Positions 34,961 through 45,952 of a DNA stretch of 64,000 nucleotides are shown here, piece by piece. Below the pieces are notes generated by a model. It ran no database searches. It saw nothing but the letters and a program-made list of their open reading frames with translations, and was not told where the DNA came from. Source of the DNA: Cranoglanis bouderius (Eukaryota > Chordata > Actinopteri > Siluriformes > Cranoglanididae); assembly GCA_023630585.1 (NCBI GenBank), contig CM042551.1, forward strand, positions 6,010,501-6,074,500, written 5' to 3'. Numbering within the stretch: position 1 is the stretch's first letter; each line of letters begins with the position of its first letter. A program made the position numbers and the translations under genes.

Positions 34961-37118
34961 TGGGTTGATGGAATATCAGTTTTGTTGGATGCTACTGAGA
35001 TTTACATCTTGTCCATAGTCATTTCCTGCTGCATTATAGTGGAACAAATTGATATAGGAGGAAAATATGAGAAGGAAGGGAAGGAAGAAAGGAAAGCAGG
35101 GGCCAAGCTGAGACCCAGATAGTAAACTCAATTATCTCCTGAAACCAACTCAGCCAGGGGAGAAAACACTTCACTGAGTAAAAATACTGCAGGGATAGTA
35201 CGCAAAGTACTTTCTGAACAAATTCAGGTTCAAATGAGTTTTAAAGGTCATGTGCACACTAATCCAGATAGGTTTCAAATGCCATTGGGAAATTCTTTTT
35301 GAAAGAATGACCAATATCCTTGATCTTTAATGTGGTGCTGTTACTTTAAGTCACTGGAGTTATTCATGTCACTGGTGTCATAAGCACAGGTTGTTAACAC
35401 CAATGACAACCTTCCATTAAAGATGTATTTTCCAAGATTTCGTCAAGACCATCCTACAACACACATCATTAATCACACAAGCATCAATAAATTATTCTAT
35501 CTTTTTTTTTTTTTTTTTTAATTCTCGTAAAATTATTTTACAGGAAGACTGAAAGGTGTAACTCCAATGACACATCTATATTATCCACAAGAAATCAATA
35601 GAATTAACAAGTAAATTAATAAATCATAGAGTATGAAGGGAAACTACTGGTGCTGGTTGAAATGGCTGCTCATGCTTCTGAACTTTGACCCTGGAAGCAC
35701 TTATCACTTATTATTTTTAGTTATCACCAATGACATGAAATGCAGGGACCAAGGTCATTTTTTAAATTATTTATATTATTACAAACTTCTTTTAGTCCTG
35801 TATTTTATCCTACTCCAGCCTGTGACATTAGAATGAATAAGGAATATTTCGAAATGTCTACAAAAGCCTCTAAAGCAGTACAACTGGCTTGTGGGACAAG
35901 ATGCATGTACTTGGCAGTTTCCAAGAAACTTTAAAAAATAAACAAATAATACACAATAATAAAGAGGTAAACCATTTGGTTTATTGCTTAGGAACCTTTT
36001 ACGTTATACAATGAGGTCTGTTATGTGTGGCTTCTTGAAAACTGAAACAGCTTACAGTGTATTTCTTCACACCCTTTGAACTGTTCCACATTTTGTAGTG
36101 TCGTAACCTGGAACTGAAATGGATTCAATTGAAGGGAGGAAAAAATCTACAAATTATTTAAAATAATACAAAATTGTTTTAAAAAATCTCAAAATTTGTG
36201 ATTACGTAAGGATTCTTTGTAGATTATTTTATTTTATTTACCTAATATACTGTGCAGCACTTTGGCTGACCCTGTAGTTTTTAAATGCGCTATGCAAATT
36301 AATGTGATCGAAGCTGCAAAATAGACACATATTGGCAAAAGGTTTAAATAAATTATTCAGCTTTTACTAACTCTTAAAGCCATAAACATGAGAAGCCACT
36401 TGACACGTCCTAAAACATAAATGTCCTACTGTAATCAGATGTGAATTTAGGTTATAATTCATACTCAGTGGTTTGTTTAACAAGATTTTAATGAAGTGTT
36501 TATTGCGCATTATCGCAACTAATACAATTATTAGTCATTTTACATCTCAATTCTCCAGTTGTGTATAAATGACTCTCGTTGTATATAAATAAATAAACCT
36601 TAATAAAGCTTAATTAAACAAATAACAAGGCTTTAGTTAATCCCTAACATGCATTCCTTAAAATAAAGTACTAATAAATACAGTGCTACCTACATTACAC
36701 CATTACACTATATACTTCTTTATATTTATAGTGTGTGACGAGTGCTAATTGAATGATCTTGAAATCCAATCATTATAAATAAGGATGAAGGTCAAGAAGA
36801 AGACTTATTTTTGTATGTCGTAACTGAATTCCTCACTATCCAAGACTCTGTGTGCTCAAGCAGAGTCAAATTTGTACACTCATGAGAATATCAGCCTGCT
36901 ATTGTATACTGTACTATATATCTGCTACACTACACCCTGTGGTAAACACAAGAGGAAAATCAGTTTCCAGGTCCATGAATTACAAATAACATCACAGCTC
37001 TGCGAAATAAAAAAATGTTTACAAAAAAAAAAAAAAAAAGATTCTTAGATGCCTGTCAACTTCATATTGGGGAGCTGGCAAATAAATGAATTAACAAGGA
37101 GTGGGTAATTAAGTAATG
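34961..37118. other. no gene; dispersed-repeat fragment near 36050-36170
   Basis: CACACCCTTTGAACTGTTCC and GTAACCTGGAACTGAAATGG recall an inverted-repeat region of fish Tc1-like repeats. T18 near 35503, A18 near 37022. Otherwise AT-rich. Confidence 0.35.
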
Positions 37119-37184
<66 letters not shown>

Positions 37185-37192
37185 AGAGAGAC
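37119..37192. repeat. (CA)n followed by (GA)n
   Basis: About 60 bp CA then a short GA run. Confidence 0.95.
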
Positions 37193-37660
37193 ACTCTACA
37201 TGCGGACATGAACACATGCTAGCGAAAAGCAGCTGTTGGGCCCGTGGAGCTCCTGGTGGGGAGAGGGTGGTTGTGCACAGGTACCCCAGGCAGACACACA
37301 CAGCCACGCTAATTGCAGTAATGACTGCCACACAGACGCTAATTAAAGCCTGGTGCTGGATGGTGGTCTGCAGCCCCGGAGAGCACTGACGAGGCCTGAC
37401 AGCACACGCTGGCACACACATACAAAGACATAATCTCAACTCCAGGAAGAGAAGAAGCACAGAGGACTGAGTAAATATTTTCACGTAGGATCCCTGTGCT
37501 GACCATATGGCACAGGGCTAATTATAATACTTTCTCTCATCTGTCTTCAAAGTGAGCGAGTGTGTTACACTGACCATGAAAACCCAAGCATGCTCATCAG
37601 CGTGTGTGTAATTGAGGAGTTTGTGCAGTTGCTTTAATTACCGTATACAGTATCCGGAAT
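37193..37660. promoter_or_regulatory. candidate conserved non-coding element
   Basis: ACGCTAATT occurs at 37306 and again 30 bp later at 37336, with GTAATGACTGCC between. The surrounding sequence is complex and GC-mixed. Confidence 0.33.
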
Positions 37661-37772
37661 ATATTTAATTCCCCCGTCAACATATGTAGGCCCATTGTTG
37701 ATTCTGATTTAAAGAAATATGCTTATAGGTTTTTTAAAACTATAAGATATTTAGCACATCTGTAAGTGTAGC

Positions 37773-37773
<1 letters not shown>

Positions 37774-37859
<86 letters not shown>

Positions 37860-37904
37860 ATTTTGTCCTGAAAAAAGAACAGGAAAACTATTTCCTCAAA
37901 ACTC

Positions 37905-37957
<53 letters not shown>
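37774..37957. repeat. (GT)n and (AAT)n microsatellites
   Basis: GT array about 37774-37857 and trinucleotide AAT array about 37905-37957, 48 bp apart. Confidence 0.95.
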
Positions 37958-38125
37958 TGCTTCAAGGCAAATTACAGGTTTATATTAATGTGCTCGATCT
38001 AATTACATGAATATTTTACTTACTATAGTAACAGCTCATGTACAGGGACACAGATGAACCATATCAATAAAATCAATTTAAAAAATGTAGTTATTGAACA
38101 CGAAACGAAAACATACACTAGTAAC

Positions 38126-38408
38126 ATCCATCCATTTTCCGTACCGCTTATCCTACACAGGGTCACGAGGAGCCTGGAGCCTATCCCAGGGGACTCGGGG
38201 CACGAGACACCCTGGACGGGGTGCCAACCTATCGCAGGGCACAATCACACATGCCAATCAGCCTAGAACGCATGTCTTTGGACTGGGGGAGGAAACCAGA
38301 GTACCCGGAGGAAACCCCCGAATCACGGGGAAAACATGCAAACTCCATGCACACACAGGGCAGCAGCAGGAATCGAACCCCCAACCCTGGAGATGTGAGG
38401 CAAACCAT
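38126..38408 (-). repeat. tRNA-derived SINE, minus strand
   Basis: Starts CATCCATCCATTTTCCGTAC and ends with the inverse B box GGAATCGAACC at 38369-38379. The A box is lost. The body is well preserved. Confidence 0.85.
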
Positions 38409-38424
38409 TATATATTTAATTAAC

Positions 38425-39295
38425 ATTTATGGAAGGAGTCTCCAGTGTCAGTGCTTTGCAATTGTAAGTTTTCCACCACATCACAATATTCAGGACTGTA
38501 TGGTTTCCCAGTAACATGACAAGCTGCGTTTTTTCTTTTGTTTGCTTTTTTGTTTGTTTGTTTGTTTGTTTGTTTTTATTAATTTCCGGACTTTACATTT
38601 AATGTTTTTTGTCCTTTAATTAACTTTAAGGTTAGTGTTTCTAGCTGACAGAAGACTTTGTGCTTTCTGTTTTTTCATAATGTGACATACTGCAAAGGTT
38701 TTTTTTTTTTTTTTTATATATATATTGTTTTGTTGTTTGTTTGTTTTATTAACTTCACTGTTTTATGTTTCAGATTTTACGTTTATCGTTTTTTAAATTT
38801 TGTTTTATTAACTTCATGGTAAGGGAAAGATTGCTTATAGCTCACAGAGAACTTGCATATTTTTTGTTTGTTTTTTGGGGGGGTTTTTTGTCATTGTTTG
38901 CTTGCTTTACTTCAGTGTTTAACGTTTAACATGTTTTATTAAATTTTATTAACTTGAAGGTGAGATTTGTAGCTGACCGAGATCTTTGTGCTTTCTGGTT
39001 TCTTGGTAACATGACATGCTGCGGGTTTATTTGTTATTGTCTGTTTGTTTTGTTTTATTAACTTCAACATTCTACACTTACATTTGTGCTTCCCGGTTTT
39101 TCAGGAACATGACACACTGATGGGTTTTGTTTGTTTGTTTGTTTGTTTGTTTGTTTGTTTTTGTTTTATTAACTTCAAGGTGATAGAACTGACTGTTTAT
39201 AGCTGCTATAATGTAACAGGAACGAACTAGTTTCACGGACGTTCTGCAACTTTAAATGTAGCTAGAAATGGATAAATAGTATGACATATGAAAAC
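38425..39295. repeat. fold-back repeat family, left arm (copy 5), internally amplified
   Basis: The first 110 bp (GGAAGGAGTCTCCAGTGTCA...ACATGACAAGCTGCG) match the inverse of right arms. A unit containing CTTTGTGCTTTCTGG, ACATGACATGCTGC and TTTTATTAACTTCA then recurs about five times with (TTTG)n spacers before the arm resumes (TTATAGCTGCTATAATGTAA) near 39200. Confidence 0.65.
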
Positions 39296-39769
39296 ATTGA
39301 AATTCTTGTGGTAATAATACACTTGCAATAGGCAGAGATGCTGAAAGATGAAAATGCTTGAATATTCCCTTAAGATATAATGACACAGTTTATATAAGCT
39401 CACTAAATACACAGTATAATGTAATGCCTTGAATGGTGTCCCTACAGCTTAGACTTTTGTCCTACTCTACACATGAATTTGGATGGGATCACATTGACTT
39501 GTTTACATTCATGCTTTATTTCACCAGGTCCTCAGCACTGCTCTTTGGGCTGATGAACCATGGACTTGTAAGCAGAGGACGTTCATGGTTCATACAGCAT
39601 CACCTCTCCACAAGGACGTGTCATACAGATGTCAAATCGACTGCTTCAGCAGAAATACAAGGACAAATGGTTTGACCTGCTCCTTTGATGATACACACTA
39701 CACACACACATGCTGTGGTTTTATCACTCACCTTTCCCCAAAGAACTCGGATTCAAATGTGCCCCACCA
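39296..39769. other. no recognisable gene
   Basis: Two overlapping frames (39433-39776) carry no recognisable protein. Confidence 0.35.
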
Positions 39770-40070
39770 AAGATAATGGTTTAAGGACCCTGGCGATTAA
39801 GTGGTTCAATAGCGTTTAATTACATATAGGAAGGGGGCAATTTCTTGTTAATTAAAGCTCCATTAAGGGGCACTGAATCCTAATTAATATCAAATACATA
39901 TTTAACAGATAAGGACTTTAGCAAATCATTCTCACTCCGCTGCAATTAAAAAAAAAAAAAAAAAAAAAAGTCTAATATTTGTGTAGCGGTGCATTTTAGC
40001 CATAATAACAGGTTTAATTAACTCAGTTGCCCTAGCTCTTATGCATATAGGGCAAATGGCAGCCACCAGT
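39770..40070. promoter_or_regulatory. candidate conserved non-coding element, homeodomain-site rich
   Basis: Three TAATTA-type cores at 39818, 39848 (TTAATTAA) and 39891 within 80 bp, interrupted by an A24 tract at about 39947-39969. Confidence 0.33.
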
Positions 40071-40098
40071 CACAGTATTACAGAATTACACTTTACAC

Positions 40099-40099
<1 letters not shown>

Positions 40100-40185
<86 letters not shown>

Positions 40186-40186
40186 G
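40100..40186. repeat. (CT)n microsatellite
   Basis: About 82 bp of uninterrupted CT. Confidence 0.95.
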
Positions 40187-40344
40187 CTTGCTCTCTCACA
40201 TTTCAAATGGCAAATAGGCAAACTGTGTACTTTAACATTTAGAATCCATGAGTGTAATAATATATTATCTGTTTAAAAATTAACTACATAAATAAACCTG
40301 AATTTACTCATTTTACTGCCTGAATTACCTGAACTCAGATCTAT
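40187..40344. other. short AT-rich spacer
   Basis: Nothing recognised before the Tc1 element. Confidence 0.4.
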
Positions 40345-41402
40345 ATCTATAAATATTGGCACCCACCATTCAGCCTCACTTAAGAATTTCAATTAGAAAA
40401 CTGGAATTGGACGTGTGTCTATATTGTCTCAACGCACTGTGAAGAGGATGGTTCGAGTGGCCAAAAAATCTCCAAGGATCACAGCTGGAGAATTGCAGAA
40501 GTTAGTTGCGTCTTGGGGTCAGAAAGTCTCCAAAACTACAATCTAAAGTCACCTACATCACCACAAGTTGTTTGGAAGGGTTTCAAGAAAAAAGCCTCTA
40601 CTCTCATCCAAAAATAAACTCAAGCATCTTCAGTTTGCCAGACACTACTGGAACTTCAAATGGGATCGGGTTCTATGGTCAGATGAAACCACAATAGTGC
40701 TTTTTGACAATAAACACCAATGGTGGTTTTGGCGCACACAGAGAGGTAGCCAAATCGAAAAGTACCTCATGCCCACAGTTAAATATGGTGGTGGCTCTTT
40801 AATGTTTTGGGGCTGTTTTTCTGCCAGAGGACCTGGACATTTTGTTAAGATACACGGCATGATGGACTCTATCAAATACCAACAGATATTAAATGAAAAC
40901 CTGACTACCTCTGCCAGAAAGCTTAAAATGGGCCATGGTTGGATCTTCCAACAGGACAATGATCCAAAATATACTTCAAAATCAACACAAAAATGGTTTA
41001 CTAAACACAAAATCAAGGTCCTGCCCTGGCCATCCCAGTCCCCTGACTTGAACCCCATAGAAAACCTGTGGGGTGAACCGAAGAGGAGAGTCCACCAGCG
41101 TGGACCTCGAAATTTGAAGGATCTGGAGAGATTCTGTATGGAGGAATGGTCTCAGATCCCTTGCCATGTATTCTCCAACCTCATCAGGCATTATAGAAGA
41201 AGACTCAGAGGTGTTATCTTGGCAAAGGGAGGTAGCATAAAAGGGTGCCAATAATTGTTGCACACCTATATTTAACAAAGTTTTTTTGGGATAAACCTGT
41301 GTTTTGTTTGCAATTGTTTGATATCCATGAGAGCAGAGTATTTTTGTGAATTTTATGAAGAAAAGATCAAAAGGTAAAACAATAAAGACAATTTTCACAT
41401 TG
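40345..41402 (+). mobile_element. Tc1-like element (family C), both outer ends lost
   Basis: Inner inverted-repeat motifs ATATTGGCACCC (40352) and GGGTGCCAATAATTG (41243) face each other. The right flank stops near GACAATTTTCACAT, where family B begins. Confidence 0.8.
40448..41254 (+). pseudogene. Tc1 transposase, catalytic core intact, one nonsense codon and short N-terminus
   Basis: From 40448 the frame reads MVRVAKKSPRITAGELQK (second helix-turn-helix), meets TAA at 40544-40546, and continues in the same frame for 228 codons to 41254. The core keeps all three acidic residues: WSDET (Asp 40682-40684), QQDND (Asp 40955-40957) and NPIENLW (Glu 41060-41062). The last two are separated by exactly 34 residues, the DD34E signature. 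An in-frame TAG upstream of 40448 and loss of the first helix-turn-helix mean the intact DNA-binding domain is gone. It may be a relatively recent casualty compared with the element at 1685. Confidence 0.85.
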
Positions 41403-42340
41403 TGTCTTGTGGTGTTCTTGGTATGCAGTGGTGTGTACCTACCAAAAGTGGTCCAAGGAAGGACAACTGATGAACCGGTGATAGGTTCATGGGTGCCCAA
41501 GACTCACTGATGCGTGTGGGGAGCGAAGGCGTGTGGTTCGATACCACAGAAGACCTACTGTAACACAAATTGCTGAAAAAGTTCATGATGGCTGTGACAG
41601 AAAGGTGTCAGAAAACACAGTGCATCACAGCTTGCTGCGTATGGAGTTTCGTAGCCACAGACCGGTCACAGTGCCCATGCTGACCCCTGTCCACCACGAA
41701 AACACCTACAACGGGCACGTGAGCATCGGAACTGGACCATGGCACAATGGATGAAGGTGGTCTAGTCTGATGAATCATGTTTTTATTTACATCATGTGGA
41801 TGGCCGGGAGTGTGTGCATCACTTGCTTGGGGACGAGATGGCACCAGGATGCACTATGGGAAGAAGGTAAGCCGGCTGAGGTAGTGTGATGCACTGGGCA
41901 ATGTTCTGCTGGGAAACCTTTGGTCCTGGCATTCATGTGGATGTTACTTTGACACGAACCACCTACCTAAACAATGCAGACATGTTGCAGACCAAGTACA
42001 ATCCTTCATGGCAATGGTATTCCCTAATGGCAGTGGCCTCTTTCAGCAGGATAATGCGCCCTGAGACACTGCAAAAATTGCTCAGGAATGGTTTGAGGAA
42101 CATGACAGAGTTCAAGGTGTTGACTTGACCTCCAAATTCCCCAGATCTCAATTGGATTGGACATCTGTGGGATGTGTTGGACAAACAAGTCCGATCCACG
42201 GACTCACTACTTACAGGATCTGATGCTAATGTCTTGGTGCCAGATACCACAGCACACCTTCAGAGGTCTTGTAGAGACCATGCCTTGACGGGTCAGGGCT
42301 GTTTTGGTGGCACAAGGGGGACCTACACAGTATTAGGCAG
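41403..42340 (+). pseudogene. family B transposase pseudogene with altered catalytic residues
   Basis: The tryptophan before the first catalytic Asp is a stop (TAG-TCT-GAT-GAA near 41764). QQDNAP is recognisable near 42047. The NPIEHLW motif reads N-W-I-G-H-L-W near 42152, so the catalytic Glu is replaced by Gly. Additional stops and frame changes occur between these points. Confidence 0.8.
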
Positions 42341-42370
42341 GTGGTTTTAATGTTATGGCTGATTGGTGTA
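41403..42370 (+). mobile_element. Tc1-like element, family B copy 2, 5'-truncated
   Basis: Same family as 23830-24602. It begins inside the helix-turn-helix region (GTCTTGTGGTGTTC) and ends with GTTATGGCTGATTGGTGTA. It retains the central segment that copy 1 lacks. Confidence 0.85.
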
Positions 42371-42635
42371 CATGAGCACAAAAGTTTACACAAGAAAAAG
42401 CTCTATTAGAAATAAGGAGCTGACACAGAAGTCTTTCTCTTCCTCCAATCATACTGTCTGTACCATAAAAACAACTGTCCTGTTTTTTCTCTCCTCTGAC
42501 ATGTCAGAAGGAGCTGCAGTTAATGAAGTTAATCGTCCTCTCCGATCTTCCCTCGCTTCCTTGCGCACGACAGCCTCGTCAGTTGAACACTCTCCAAAAA
42601 CAAAAGGAAGTGGAACACATCACCAGAGATAGATA

Positions 42636-42674
<39 letters not shown>

Positions 42675-43020
42675 GGAGACAGAGAGAGAAAAACTTTTCC
42701 TCCTCTCCACCCTTCCAGTGTTAGGCAGTGTGTTGAGAAGCGGCCTATTGAGATTACCAGTGTTTTTTTATTTATTTCTGGAGGTAGCGATGGCTTTGTG
42801 TGAAAGCGCAGCAGGGGGTTCCAGCTTCAATCAGCCCAGCCAGTGCTCAGAGACAAGGCCCCTACTTTTCTGCTTTTCTGCGAAAAACAGTTTATGAGCA
42901 GCTAAACAGATTAACTGTCATGCATTATTTTAGTAACAGTAACATTATCTCCGGAAAGGGCTGAGAGCAAACTATGCATAAGGGCAGGACCGCTCAGAGG
43001 GAGCTATAAAACATACACAC
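42371..43020. promoter_or_regulatory. candidate non-coding blocks around a GA array
   Basis: 42500-42620 (GCAGTTAATGAAGTTAATCG) and 42700-42970 (GATTAACTGTCATGCATT) are complex sequence; (GA)n at 42636-42690 lies between them. Confidence 0.28.
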
Positions 43021-43635
43021 AGATCATGTAGTCACCAAATGCTTTATTTTTCCACAAGTGACTCACAGTGGCTTTCATCTACACAGCTGTAGCAGAAATC
43101 GTTTGGTTTTAGTCAAGCAGGTGAGGATGCAAAGAGAGAGAGAGCGAGAGAGAGAGAGAGAGAGAGAGAGAGGAGGAGGAAGAGGAAAGAAAGAGAGAAA
43201 GCAGGTCACTGGACAGGAGAACGTGACAGGACAGAGGGGAGAGGATTAGGAATACTGGGTTAATCATGCTTGGCAGGAGTGTACAGATGTCCAGAGTCCC
43301 ATGCCTTTAAGGGAACTCATGCAGTCACAGAGCAGGGAACTCCTTCTGCTCGCTCACATACACAAACACACACACACACACACACACACAAACACTCAAG
43401 AGATGTGCCCGACTGTAATATTAGCTGGACCCTTTAATAAAAGACAAAATTGGATAAATTTGTCTGTTCCTGGCTGCCTCTTGTCAACGAAATCTAAGTG
43501 TCTGCCTTCATCTCCTTCCAAAGATATTTCAAGCTAAAATGCAGCTTGTGAACAGGACATGCAAAAACAAACACACAATAATCTTGTGTTCAAGTCATTA
43601 AAGTCATGAGAACACTGTTAGAGAACACGGTGTAA
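43021..43635. other. no gene; GA and CA microsatellites
   Basis: (GA)n at about 43132-43200 and (CA)n at 43368-43392. Confidence 0.5.
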
Positions 43636-43639
43636 TAAT

Positions 43640-44115
43640 CAGTCCCTCCAAGATTCAGCGATTTCTGCGATCACAGAAATTAATACAAAATCGAGCAAAT
43701 TCCACAATATTTGAAGGGGCTTGCAATTTTTCAAAATTACCACAGATTTTCCACAGATTTGGGCCATGTGACGTCATCACAACGCGCATTCAGCCAAAGC
43801 TCTCTACAATTCACATGCGTCGATCATGAGTACAGCTAAAAGGTCTCATTTTGTGCAATTACAATTTCGCCAATTCAAGTAGTTTTCCACCAAAAAAAAG
43901 GCCCCAAAAAACTTCAGCAGCAAAATCAAGCATTTTGGCTGCAACAATCACAAAAAAAACTCCTGTACGGACTGAATAACTGTGAGATATTTACAAATAC
44001 TAGCATGAGCTAGCTAATAAGTAAGGGCCATGATTTAGCTAGCTAGCAAGTCATTTAGACATAACAGTGTAAAAGGTGAATAAAAGAAAAATGAGCGAAA
44101 ACTGCCTACAATATC
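43640..44115 (+). mobile_element. DNA-transposon fragment with start of a decayed ORF
   Basis: CAGCGATTTCTGCGATCACAG and the following TCCACAGATTTGGGCC resemble the 5' region of a fish DNA transposon. ATG at 43826 opens 18 codons, then TAG at 43880-43882. Homology-like sequence continues to about 43980. The family is not certain. Confidence 0.4.
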
Positions 44116-44339
44116 ACTATATTCATCGAATACTAACAAAAGACTTGACCAAAAGTTCTCTGTAATAACACGTAGTGTTTGAGCAAAACTCCAGCCATTA
44201 ATTAACAAACATCAAAGCTACCAAACTGTTTCCAAAACTGTGAATCCCACACGAGTCTTCTTGTAAACATACTGTATATGTTACATGACTTTTTTTTAAT
44301 GTAGCGTACTGTATGACAGAGGAATTTGCATCTTCAACC

Positions 44340-44530
44340 AATAGCACAACTATTTTGGTGCAAATGTGCTGTTATAGGAAAATAATCAACTTTAGGGTGG
44401 TAACGGCAAGTCGACATAACATAGAGTCCAATCCCACCACCCTGTAGTTGATTATTTTCCTATAACAGCATGCCAGCAAGTTCCTACTTATCAGACTGAT
44501 CCTCTGTAACCAGTCATTATCATTTAATAT
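44340..44530. repeat. fold-back repeat family (copy 6), central hairpin
   Basis: A perfect 24-nt inverted repeat, 44367-44390 against 44447-44470 (TGCTGTTATAGGAAAATAAT as core), with a 56-nt loop. The arms are mostly gone. Confidence 0.8.
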
Positions 44531-44729
44531 TGCTACTTTTTGGATTGACAGGTAAGTAGAGACACCTCCTTTGTTCTGACTGGCTGGATGCTGATGGTCT
44601 ATATAATTTGGGGTTTTTTTTTTTCCTCTCAGCCTGGGGCAGCACAGGGACTGGAAATTTTCCTCTGAGCAGATATTTCATTTGAATATTCTGACTTAAA
44701 AATCACTGACCCTGACTTTAACTATAATA
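44531..44729. other. no recognisable gene
   Basis: Short AT-rich stretch. Confidence 0.4.
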
Positions 44730-44851
44730 ACCCTGATTTAAAGGCATGGAAATGATGAGGAGCAGAAATAATCTCCTGACGTTGACAGCTCTCTGATAAA
44801 GAGAAGGCCCTAATCCCGCCAGAATTATTAGCTGTTTAAGAAGAGAAAAGG

Positions 44852-44922
<71 letters not shown>

Positions 44923-45090
44923 ACAGAGGTGAATAAGTAGGGTGCCTGTAGTTGAGCAGCTCACTGTCCATCCTGACCAATCCAATTTCTTCATCGCTCC
45001 CATTTCATCCCCGAGACGGATCTCGCATTGACGTAAAAGGCAACTTCTACTGAAACCCTAATAATAAAATTCCAGGCTGCGAGTGTGTGT
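44730..45090. promoter_or_regulatory. candidate conserved non-coding element split by a GT array
   Basis: CTGATAAAGAGAAGGCCCTAA then TAATCCC (44811-44817, Otx/Bicoid-type core). GT array 44854-44919. Then CTGACCAATCCAATTTCTTC and CATTGACGTAAAAGG. Confidence 0.33.
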
Positions 45091-45556
45091 GAGACATGAG
45101 ACTCGATGTCTGTCACATTACATCCACACATTCATTTCGTTTGTTCCACTTTTATGTCTAAGAGCTGCCAGTCTTTGCGAAGCTCGCTGCTGTATTTGAA
45201 TTGTAATATTTCATGGTTGCTTAGCAAAGCAGAAACTAAAATAAAGCCTCGTGATTTCGATATATATTTGGACCATAAGGTGGCCTCTCAGGCCATATCC
45301 TGCTTGTGTGGAAAGGCATTCCAGCTAGTACCCGATTCCACAGGATGTGCTGTCTACTTAAGGGAAGATTTATGAAGGCTAAGTGTGCGATGATAAGTTT
45401 TTTAGCACAACTAGTATTGTTGTCCTAATCAGCTATAGAGATGATGAATCTGCTGACTGGAGCAGGAGACACTGTGGGTACTGCGGTGACTCTGAGACTA
45501 ATGCTAATGCTAACAGAGCAAGATTAATGCTCTGCCTCAGGAACTTTCCCTTCACC

Positions 45557-45605
<49 letters not shown>

Positions 45606-45945
45606 ACTGTCAGAATTCCTCTGTATATTAAACTGTATATCTGGAATAGGGAACTACACTCATTTACACATTTATGCAATATAAAGTCAATTTGGGACTT
45701 ACACACTTTAACACATCTTTTAATGTCCCTTTAGTTATTATGTCTGAATTTCAGTGGTTATAGGTACAATCAGTTATTTGTAAATCAGAACACTTTTTGT
45801 AATATGTACTGTAGTTCTACTCAGCTTCAATGAAATATAATCTGGGAAGCTCTGGTTTCTGTGGTGCCCTGAGCAGCAAAAAATCAGAAATAAACAATTT
45901 GGATTACCAGAATCCAACCAATCAGGATAAGGAGACCTCTCTACT
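45091..45945. other. no gene; (CT)n at 45558-45602
   Basis: Two open frames (45106-45631) end in the CT array or lack any recognisable domain. 45840-45945 already shows GGAAGCTCTGG-like sequence related to the minisatellite. Confidence 0.4.
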
Positions 45946-45952
45946 TGCCTGT

